The notes beneath the pieces were generated by a model, which saw only the letters and a program-made list of their open reading frames with translations, searched no databases and was not told where the DNA came from. From Agelas oroides (lineage: Eukaryota; Porifera; Demospongiae; Agelasida; Agelasidae), in NCBI GenBank assembly GCA_949130485.1, contig OX422202.1, positions 5,194,216 through 5,258,215 on the forward strand: a stretch of DNA of 64,000 nt, in the 5' to 3' direction. Below, piece by piece: positions 33,311-43,400 of the stretch. Made by a program: the position numbers and the translations under genes. Position 1 is the stretch's first letter; each line of letters starts with the position of its first letter.

Positions 33311-34918
33311 ATGGCCTTGAGTACATTGAGAGATATCCTCTCAAAAAACGCAGACACAGAAATTGGAAAGAAATGGAAATTTGCTTCCATTTGCACGTTG
33401 GAAGACTACCGAAAAAGGGTGCCCCTTACTACATACGAAGTGTATCGGCCGTACATTGACCAAATGGTGACGCATGGAACCGAGAATCTCATTGCTACGG
33501 GAAGGGTAATCTTTTACGCTCCAACAAGTGGAACTCTTTCAAAAAGTAAGCTCTTTCCTAGATTTTCTCATCCTCCGAAACTTTCTTTTCCCACTGAGAA
33601 AAAAATCATGCTCCTGGTGTGTTGGCACAAAGACAAAACTACTCAGTTAGGAGTGCCGATCACTCCTGCAAACACCGCTGTCATTGGTGCAACCATTGAC
33701 AACGATCCTTCCATTTACGCCGCACCGCTTGACGCTTACGCCATTCAGGACATGACTACAGCTCTCTACGTGCAATTGTTGTTTGGCCTCAAAGATACAA
33801 CTGTCGAAATTATCTGGTCTCCCTTTTCCACTACAGCGCTGGCCGCTTTCACCCTCATCGAGAAGAAATGGGAACAAATGGTTTTTGACATCAGAAATGG
33901 GAGTCTGAATTCGGCGCTCAACCTCACAGAATCGCAAGTAAAGGCAATCGAAGAAGCGATTGAGGGACCCGACCAGAAAAGAGCCGACGAACTTCAGCTC
34001 ATTTTTGAAGAAGCGAAGTCCAAAAATTTTGAATCTCTTGCTCTAAAGTTATGGCCTAAACTAAGTATAGTTGATGCTTTGGCTGGTGGCTCATTTGCAG
34101 CCTACATACCACGCCTCAATCATTATTTGGGAGCGGATGTCGATCTTTATTCCTCTGTTTATGCAGCCAGTGAAGGACCTGGGATATTCGGCATCAACAA
34201 GTGGCCACATGAGCACATTTCCGCATACTCACTTCAAACCACTAAGGTATTTTTCGAGTTTATTCCACTTACAGAAGTGGAAAGTGTCAACCCTACAGTG
34301 CTAGTAGCTGAGGAGATAAAAGCCGATGAGGTGTATGAATTAGTTTTGACCACCACAGAAGGCCTGTATCGCTACCGCATTGGTGACCTTATAAAAGTCC
34401 TGAAAGTATTCCCTGATAGCTCTGAGCCACCTGTTGTTGACGTATTGGGCCGAACTAAAATGACACTGAGTGTGTACGCTGAAAAACTGAATGAATTCCA
34501 CCTAACTGCTGCCTTTTCTGCACTCTGCAATGGTCCGTGGAAAAGTTTCTCTGTTGCAGACTTCATTGTTACAGCCGATTTTAGCACTGTCCCACCATGT
34601 CATAACTTCTGGATTGGGGTCAAAGTTCACAAATCTGAACCCGATTCCATGTATGAACATGGTGTCTCTCCTGATTATCTGATGGAAGGTGCATCGTTCA
34701 TTGACACCCGACTTGCTGAAGTAAATGGCTCTTATGCCAATGGACGCTCTCAAAACTTCATTGGTCCGCCAATAATTACTTTGGTTGCCGCAGAAACCTT
34801 TGCAGCTATCATAAATAAATTAAAAATGAACTCTCCTGTCACAGAGACACAGCTGAAGATGCCTCACATCACTTCCAACCCAGAGTTTGTTGAAATACTC
34901 CAAAAGAACATTATATAG
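33311..34918 (+). CDS. GH3-family acyl-acid amido synthetase-like protein
   Basis: An intronless 535-residue frame from the ATG at 33311. The three adenylate-forming landmarks of the GH3 family are visible: YAPTSGTLSKSK at about residues 69-80 (phosphate-binding SGTT.GK type), YAASEGPGIFG near 284, and GLYRYRIGDLIKVL near 350, the counterpart of plant GLYRYRVGDVVKV. LGRTKMTLSVYAEKLNE follows, and then a C-terminal lid domain. Plant members conjugate amino acids to indole-3-acetate, jasmonate or benzoates using ATP; the animal member is GHDC, of unsettled function. The length fits (plant about 575-610, animal about 530). No signal peptide or membrane segment was seen. The acyl substrate cannot be read from the sequence. 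Its start and promoter duplicate those beside KMO. Confidence 0.88.
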   Translation: MALSTLRDILSKNADTEIGKKWKFASICTLEDYRKRVPLTTYEVYRPYIDQMVTHGTENLIATGRVIFYAPTSGTLSKSKLFPRFSHPPKLSFPTEKKIMLLVCWHKDKTTQLGVPITPANTAVIGATIDNDPSIYAAPLDAYAIQDMTTALYVQLLFGLKDTTVEIIWSPFSTTALAAFTLIEKKWEQMVFDIRNGSLNSALNLTESQVKAIEEAIEGPDQKRADELQLIFEEAKSKNFESLALKLWPKLSIVDALAGGSFAAYIPRLNHYLGADVDLYSSVYAASEGPGIFGINKWPHEHISAYSLQTTKVFFEFIPLTEVESVNPTVLVAEEIKADEVYELVLTTTEGLYRYRIGDLIKVLKVFPDSSEPPVVDVLGRTKMTLSVYAEKLNEFHLTAAFSALCNGPWKSFSVADFIVTADFSTVPPCHNFWIGVKVHKSEPDSMYEHGVSPDYLMEGASFIDTRLAEVNGSYANGRSQNFIGPPIITLVAAETFAAIINKLKMNSPVTETQLKMPHITSNPEFVEILQKNII

Positions 34919-36524
34919 CAGGGAAACGCTGAGCATTCTCATAGCTTATCAGTGTAGTGTTGTCATATTTACTATAATGTCTATATTATTTGTTTGAACT
35001 CTAAGGTTTTTTGTTTTCGTTTGTGTTAATAGTGGCATACAATTGCATTGTTACTTTCTTGATAGGCCGCATTTTGTGACAGGGACTTAAATTGAAATGT
35101 ATGCATGGATGCACGCGATAGAAAAAATTGGAGGTTGTTTACACCGAAGATGGATCACTTTAGTTGCACGATCTTGGTCCATACCACTTTCCACTATTCG
35201 CCATGACTTTGGGGTAATTACATCCTTTGAGTTTCAATAAGGCATTATAGTATGCCTTGAATATTAACCTGTAAGTACATCCAATAGCTAGTACATGAAC
35301 ATCTTTCTCTCCTAGTCAAGAACAAACAACTCCATAATGAATTTCATTTCAACTTACATTCATATTTAATTGGAGCCTTGAGTGAGCAGAGGAAGTAAAC
35401 TGAAACAAGTGTCATGTTAAAAAGTGGAAAGTAGGCCAAAGTCTCATATAACTAAGCTACAACTAAAATACACTGTCCAGTTTGCATTAACATTAAATAG
35501 ATCACATCTTTCTATCCAGATGTTGTATACAGAGTTACTCCGTGCACAAGGACACAATAAAATTATCTCAGTCAACACCATGGCCATATCAGTTGTGCTG
35601 AGGTTACTGTAAAAAAAATTGGGTAGTTTTAACCCATTGCAGTTACCTCAGTTTCATACCATTTTCCACATGATTGGACAATTTCATTAGCAAAGTATTC
35701 TCCCATGACATTTGCTAATGTTCTGGAAAGCCTAATGAAGTTCTTAATCTGTTTGGAATCTAAAGCAGGCAGTGGGACTTCACTGTGTTTAACAATGCAG
35801 ACAAGTAAGAGGAAACTGAGATAACCAAATTGAGTCAAAACAACCTTTCCTTTTTTACAGTGTACGTACGTACGTATATCTCATGAAGAAACAGTTATGA
35901 AGGTGGCTGGCCTCATTTGTGTGGTTAAAGGTTCATATGTACCTCAAGCAGAAGTTTTGAAATACACTTGTGAGCGAGGAACTAGAATTTGTCATTGTAT
36001 AGGTGTAGCAACAAGGAGTGGAACTTAGAGCACAATATTCACTTACACGTATTTTGTTGGTGTGTGGTAATACGTATTTTATATTTTGTCCATGGCCACA
36101 CCACCACTCATTCTAAATTTTGTTCAAAGTTTGGTTGCCAAGCCAGTAACCAAGTTCTTTCACCACCTTAGGTTCATGCTGTGACTAACAATTTTTATAG
36201 GATACTTTGTTAAAGTAGTTATGAATCCATGGATATTGTAGAACAACAATTTTGCTTTACAGCTTTGCAAATACCAGTCACAAATTAGAATATACATGCC
36301 ATAAGTTGTTGAAAGCCATGCACACCCCATGCATGGCACATGCCACACACATAAATGTATCTGAAGATGAATGTTATGCCCCAAGTTCCACCCCTTGTTG
36401 CTATAGATACACACATACAATAACAAAATAATTAATGGCTTTTGTTTTCTCAACTTTATCACTCCATGCATGGCACATGCCACACAAATGTTGTTTTTGC
36501 ACTGAGTTCAACCCAGTTTTCCAG
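34919..36524. other. Gene-free stretch between GH3 and the tyrosinase fragment
   Basis: No exon encoding the N-terminal half of a tyrosinase could be recognised here on either strand. CATGCATGGCACATGCCACACA is present twice (about 36331 and 36464), set in otherwise unremarkable AT-rich DNA. Confidence 0.45.
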
Positions 36525-37717
36525 TACCAAAACCCAACAACAGTAATAATAGACATCCATACTTCAAAAATGGGTTTCCAACATGGCACCGACAGTCTAC
36601 TCTCCTGAAAAATGGAAGGACTGGTCATTTGGATTTCATGGCGCCAGTCCCAAAAGTGTGTCCTGAATGTATGGTAATCGTCATGCTCCATTGTACGTAG
36701 CATCTGCTGAATCTCCCACTCAAACCATAAAATGTACTTAGAGAAATTGCTGGCCAGTCTCGTGTGGATGGCAACCTATATTCCAATGGTTGGAATACTA
36801 TTTGCTGGTATAGAAGCAATGGAAGGGGGAATCAACCAAAGGGAACAATCTGTGATCCTAACATTAACACTGGACCTTTGCTCCGTTGCCCATCTGTTCC
36901 AGCTGGTGCCATCAATCCTTGTAGCAGTTCCAATGATGACTGGCCTACCATAGTAGATGTTAACAATGCTATCAACATGCCAAACTATGATACCTATCCT
37001 TTTGACAAGTATGCAACAGCAGGTAGCTTTCGTAATATTTTATGGAAGGCTTTGATAGTAGCCTTGACAAGAATGAGTGTAAAGAAAATCCATTATGCAA
37101 GTGTGATGTTGGAGGGGATGACTGTAACAGATTCAATGCAACTAAACCTCTTTTAAGACTTCTTCACAATAGTGTAAGTGCTGTGCATCTCATGAGTGTT
37201 GCCTATTTTAAACTGTATATAGAGGTTTTCACATTTACTTCTGAATCTTGGTATTTACACACGATCATACACACAGGTTCACATTATTGTTGGCATTGGG
37301 TCTAATCTTGGTGAAAATGAGGCGGGGGTAATGGCTGACGTTGCTGCCTCCCCAAATGATCCGATATTCATCAACCATCATACCATGATTGACTGCATCT
37401 TGGAGGAGTGGGTTCGAGGCCATCCTGATGCAGATTATCCTCCTAATATACCAAGCAAATTGAAGGGACACCAGAAAGATGGATACATCGTTCCATTCTA
37501 TCCGCTCTTCAAACATAAGGATATGTTCGACACTGCAGACAATTTTGGCTACTCCTGCAACCTTCCGAATATCACAGTATCTGGCCATACACCAACACCT
37601 GCAGGGCCTGGAGGGCTGGTATTACTTGTAGTATTTGGAATATCTGGAACAGTACTTTTCACTGGAATTTTGTTATGCCTTTTTTTGCTTTGTTGTTGGT
37701 GCAGCAATAGTGAGTAG
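36525..37717 (+). pseudogene. Tyrosinase fragment with an internal microinversion (copy B)
   Basis: Exon piece 36525-37173 (acceptor ttttccag, donor AGT|gtaagt) and exon 37277-37717. The first encodes GFPTWHRQ, the end of copper site A. Bases 36596-36736 are inverted: read on the minus strand they encode YILWFEWEIQQM and THFWDWRHEI, exactly what should follow in a tyrosinase. The plus-strand frame then resumes in the same phase with EIAGQSRVDGNLYSNGW and ATAGSFRNIL. A 2-bp insertion at 37043-37044 shifts frame before EGFDSSLDKNEC. The second exon keeps HNSVH and NDPIFINHHTMIDCILEEW (copper B) and a C-terminal transmembrane anchor. No N-terminal exons were found. Intact enzymes oxidise phenols; this copy is broken at least twice. 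Confidence 0.85.
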
Positions 37718-39080
37718 TCAGGCTATTTGACAAACCTTGCAGTTTTTTAGGCTAGCTCTTATAGAGTACATTAAATGTAGGGTTGTATGAAAATGTTACA
37801 AATTTGTTTTTTGCTGCAGTGTGCTATTCACCTTTAGCTTGCATTCTTATAAGTGAAGTCTACATGTTTGCTGTATGCAAAAGTAACAGTATAGTATAAG
37901 ATGGTGAGTATATATGAGCATGTATGTAATAAGGTGGTTTATTATGCAACATACATTAATACACAGGAGGTACACCACCTATATTAGGAATGTTTTTCTT
38001 GCCTGCTGGAGCTTCGCCTAATGGCCAGAGATGAAGCCAGATCTGTAAGTGCATGCAAAAGATAATTATACTTGCTGCTGTTGGTTTGCCCTGTAAAGAC
38101 TAAAGAGGCTACATTTGAGCCACTTTGGACACTTTTCCGTGTCTACTTGGATGGATTTGTTGACCTTGGGGGGGGTGGGGGGGGCTTAGGTAGCCTTGAT
38201 CCCAGTCTCTCTCCCACCGGTTTTGAGGAGAGAGCCTGGGATCAAGGCTAGTGTTTAGGTTGCATGCTTTAGATTTGATCAAGGTTTCTGTGCAACTTTT
38301 TGGTGGGGGTTACAAGGTCTTCAAATTTCTAATGCTTATAGCTAGTAAGTTGTTATCTTAGTTGCCCAAACTGCACAGTCAAACCACAGGCACATTGAAG
38401 GCCTACGGTATACAAATTACCCCTATTATGGACTGATGCAGTATACACCTGTCTATGTGGCAACTGTAAGTAGTTGTAGCATGTACACTATTAATACAGA
38501 ACCAGTACACTGGGGAACAGCACAGAGTAGCAGCACATAGCAATATACTGTAGCAGCACAGTATAACAGCAACAGAGAACAAGCTAACAAAATCAGGTTC
38601 AGCAGTAGTAAAAATTAGTCTAGTGTATGTTCTGTTGCAGTAGAAAGCCCTAAGATTGAAATCATATGTCACGTTTTTGGTTCCTGGAATGGTAGAAGAG
38701 AACAAAGGTAGGTTGGAAGTAGTGATTATTGGGTCTTATTGCAGTCTGGTTCCTAGGCGCTCAGTACGGTATACACCCTAGGAGACTTGCTGAGGGTCTG
38801 GGAACAAGACTAGTCTTATTGTGATTATACATAAACTTAATTGTATTGTCATTACCACATTATTTCTAAATTCCCAATACTGTGTAGCTAGCTTATTTTC
38901 ACGGACGGACATCTTCATGTATACCTACATTCCAGTGTGTAATTAATGCAATGAAGACTTCCTGACCTTTCTACAAGCTAGCTCCAGCCAACATTGGCAG
39001 AAACAAACTGGAATTATGCTAGTGTGCGTAGAGGCACCTCTCTGCTATTTACAAATGTACTTAGTATCCTGGTGTGAGAG

Positions 39081-39483
39081 TAGTCTCGTTCCCAGACCGC
39101 ATTTTTTGCGCGCACCCGCCGGAAAAAAGGGTCTGGTGAACTGCCTATTCCGTTTTCGTTCAAGTGCGCCGGAATGCTGGCGCATTGTTCTTTTCTAATT
39201 TAACGCTTGACGTCATCGAAGATTGCATTCCACATTGTGTGCCAACGATCTACTAGCGAAATGGACATTGATCGGGCAACCCTAGCTGCCGTGAGTAGAC
39301 TAGGCTATTGTATCTATCGAAAGGAGCACGAGTAGGCTGTCTAGGAGTTCGCTGTTTACTAGAGCGCTTTTGAATTTACAATCCAGTTGACGTGATGTCA
39401 CGGTAGTTTTGGAACCAAAACGGTATAGGCAGTTTACCAGACTACTTTCCCTCTCGGCGAAAAGTTGTCTGGGCACGAGACTA
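39081..39483. mobile_element. 403-bp MITE with exact 9-bp target duplication (TAGTCTCG family), copy in block B
   Basis: The same element as 21936-22338. The flanks GTGTGAGAG at 39072-39080 and 39484-39492 are identical. It carries TGACGTCA at 39208-39215. Its presence at the same site in both blocks shows that it inserted before the duplication. Confidence 0.88.
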
Positions 39484-39854
39484 GTGTGAGAGTGCCTTCC
39501 AGTGTTGCGACTGTTTTTCGCAACCTTGTTGTGGGATGAGACTCGTGATAAGTTGCCGCATATTTTAGTACAATTTTTTATGACTACTCACTATCACTAC
39601 AGTTATAAAACTAATCATGTAAAGAACATACTATACAGTACTATCATTTTTTTGAAAGTGTTTTTAAAACCCTCCAGGTTTCATAATCAGAAAGTCACTT
39701 ACAGTTCATCCCATACAAAGCCTTATCTTTTGCAGTAAGTCACCTGGGAAAGAGTCTAGGAATAGCTCTGCCCTTCTCTACTTCTGTATTACCCTCTGTT
39801 TGATGACTCAGTTGATAGCACACAGTGTAGCAGCTGGGCTTAATTAAAATACTA

Positions 39855-40326
39855 CAGTGGCACCCCGCTTAACGGATACCCCTCAACAACGGAAACCCAT
39901 GATATAACTGACAATTCTGAAAGTCCCGACCATTTCTCCATAAAACTTCCATACATTAGAAACCCCTGAATAGCGGACATCCATTACTCCGTATAATGGA
40001 CACTTTTCACGCTCCCAATTGTATGCAAACAATACATAACGACCCCGATTCAGTAGACATTCAATGACCTTGACCTTTTCAGCTAGATTGTCCACCATCA
40101 CTGCTGGAGTTAACAATTTTACATTATATTAGCACTTTTACTCATAGTACTAGCCTCTGCTTAGCCTTCCCTGCCAGCGTACAGCAACTGAGAATATAGC
40201 CACGTTGTGCTCAACAGCCCGATTATGCAGTACCACGCCTACCGGAAATATGCCAGAAGCCCCTGAGTTAGGGACACCTCGCTATAAAGGACAAAACTTT
40301 TGGTCCCAATGGTGTCTGTTCCACTG
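39855..40326. mobile_element. pogo/Tigger-like MITE, complete
   Basis: It begins CAGTGGCACCCCGCTTAACGG and ends GGTGTCTGTTCCACTG, with TA on both sides (39853-39854 and 40327-40328). CAGTGG termini with TA duplication are typical of pogo/Tigger. No transposase is visible. It ends about 95 bp from the HTATSF1 stop codon. Confidence 0.8.
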
Positions 40327-40420
40327 TAGTAAGTAAATCTCTGACTTTGTTGTAACTCAAACTCTAAATCCATGTGGGATGTAGTATTTTGGCAATTTTA
40401 TATAGTTACACACCATCCAT

Positions 40421-43400
40421 TCAGAAGAATGTAGGTACCTCATCCTGCGCTCCCTGCCTCTCTCCCTCTCCAACTCCTCTCTCCACCACTGTAATCTTCC
40501 CTTCTCCACTGTTCCCTTCATTGAGGAAATTCTCCCATTTTGATAGCCTCTGCTCCCTCTCCTGATCTGTCTCCTCCACCTGGTAGTTAGTCACTCCATC
40601 CCAGTAGCCCACCTCCAGCTGCTGACCACCAAACCACCGCCCATGGAGCTTCTGCACACACTGGTCTGCTGATGGAAAGTCTTGGAAGGCCACTGACCCC
40701 AGACCATCAGGGTGTCTCTGCAAAGAAATAAGCATGGCAGTAATTGGTTGTGTCTGGAAACACATCTCTAAGTGAGGACAGGTTCTGTATACGTTAGAAT
40801 CTTTGCTGGATAACCATGTGTAAAAACAAGTTAAAATTTTTATGCCATAATTTTTGTGATGTGCTTGCTGCATTATCACATGTAGAGTTAATTTCGTGAA
40901 TGTACACTAACCATTAAAATGTGCAAAATTTCTTCACCATGAAAATTCTAACTTGCATAGTCCACTCCTATACAATCTGTACACCAGCCTGGCTTCCTTA
41001 GCTTTCATCACATTTTGCGTGCAACAAAAGCTAAGGAAAACCCTGGGAACTTGGCTATCCACACAGCACAAGGAGGTATATAATTACTCTCTTGGCCAAC
41101 GACTCACATCAAATATAAGAATCTTCTTTACCACTCCAAACTTTTCACACTCTTGCCTTAGGTCATCACGAATGTCATTAATAGCCATAGGATCATCCTA
41201 GAGGTAAACAAATTGGTACAATACATGTAAGAAACACATTCTCCCTTTAGACTCAGAACGGAAATAAACTATGCCAAGACCCTTCCAACTCATGCTTTGC
41301 CATATGGTGACACACTCAACAGTGATGCTATTGCAGGTTTACTCATTTTATCTCCTATACATTTCCATCTCTGTGTAGGTGCGTGTGTGCATATACTTAA
41401 GTACATGTTTGGCAGTCCCAGATACAATGTAGAAATCAAATATTATTTCAGCGCGTATTTTGAGTGGATCACCGAATTTGACTCACTATAGTGCTGAGTT
41501 TCTGCTAAGAGCAGGGCTCATATGTGCTGCCTAGATGCATGACTAGCTGATGCGTCTATGAAGAGCATATGAGACCCACCCTTAGCTGAAGCTAAGTGCT
41601 ACAGCAAACCGAATTTGGTGGCACACTCGAAATACGTGATGGATAGTATTCAACTTCTATCCAAGACTGCCACATGACCCTGGCATCTCTAACTGTGACT
41701 GACATGTGCTACATACATTGTGCGAGTAAATCCCCTGTTCAGAGCCTCACAATATGTAAACTTTAGCAAGGAAGTGGGTATAGCTAACCCACAAACAACA
41801 GCAGGTGATTTATCACTGATCACACATTAACTGAAGATGAGGTGTATATGCTGTGTAAATTAACTATGTCCATAAGAACATCTGAATTCCGTAAATGGCA
41901 GTTCTAAATGACAGTACACGTGTGACTACATGTGACACTGTACCTCAAACTCTTTGGGATTAAACAGGTGCTTGAAAATTACAACCCTCTCAGACTTGAG
42001 TCGCTTAGGGCCCTCCACATTGCGTTCTCTCCAGTCCAGCAGCCTACAGGAAGTGCACACATACGGAGATATACAATAGCACCATTTGTGATGTCACAGC
42101 TGCTGTATTCCTGCACACTTTAGTTCTAAACTGCAGTTGTGCAGTAAGATATTTGAGCACTATTTCATCCCTTAACTTGGTAAGGCATGCCCTGCTAATG
42201 CTATAGCACTGTAGTCCAAACTTTAGTTTGATGAACACAAGTCAACCAATAGAACTACCGAAGAAAGGCAAACTTGTAAGGTGCTCTGCCTGTGGACACT
42301 CTTTAATGAGAGAATAGATAGACCTACTGTAGAATATTTTGATCCAAGTTCAATTTATGAGTGCTTTAAAAAATGTCAAAGACTCACTTTTCTTGTCCTC
42401 CTTTCTTCTTGCTCTTCTTGGTCTTCTTCTTCTTCTTCTTCAGTGCTGGATTGTAGTCTCCCTTCATCTGGAACTTGGCCTTTGAAGCCAAACAACAATG
42501 ATGAGACAAGAGATAAGGAAACACAAATAAAGTGAACGGCAGAACAAATAAAGTGGTTGGATGAACAGCAACACAAACAAAATGATTGGATGAATGGCAA
42601 CACAAATAAAATGGTTGGACGAACGGCAGCACAAATAAAGTGGTTGGACGAACGGCAGCACAAATAAAATGGTTTGGACAAACGGCAACACAAATAAAAT
42701 GGTTGGACGAACGGCAACACAAATAAAATGGTTGGACGAACGGCAACACAAATAAAGTGGTTGGACGAACGGCAACACAAATAAAATGGTTGGACAAACG
42801 GCAACACAAATAAAATGGTTGGACAAACGGCAACACAAATAAAATGGTTGGACAAACGGCAACACAAATAAAATGGTTGGACAAACGGCAACACAAATAA
42901 AGTGGTTGGACAAACGGCAACACAAATAAAATGGTTGGACGAACGGCAACACAAATAAAATGGTTGGACAAACGGCAACACAAATAAAATGGTTGGACAA
43001 ACGGCAACACAAATAAAGTGGTTGGACGAACGGCAACACAAATAAAATGGTTGGACGAACGGCAACACAAATAAAGTGGTTGGACGAACGGCAGCACAAA
43101 TAAAGTGGTTGGACAAACGGCAACACAAATAAAGTGGTTGGACGAACGGCACACAAATAAAGTGGTTGGACGAACAGCAGCACAAATAAAGTGGTTGGAC
43201 AAACGGCAACACAAATAAAATGGTTGGACAAACGGCAACACAAATAAAATGGTTGGATGAAGTGATTTTGAAGCACACTAAACGTGTCTAAGCATGATAA
43301 CAGCACTCAGATACAAGAGAGTGGCTAGCTACTTAGAGAGCCAGTGTGTCCTAAAGTGGATATGAACAAGCTGGGTACTTAATCAGCACAGAGGGCATAC

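Noticed and set aside
33311-34918. GH3 gene as plant or bacterial contamination
   Set aside because: Its start and promoter duplicate the sequence beside KMO in the same contig, and a local MITE family is inserted in its promoter.
42376-43306. Three overlapping 280-300-residue minus-strand frames of the LFVLPFVQPFYLCC type
   Set aside because: They are the stop-free translation of a 29-bp minisatellite inside an HTATSF1 intron. Only the first part (42388-42479) is a real exon.
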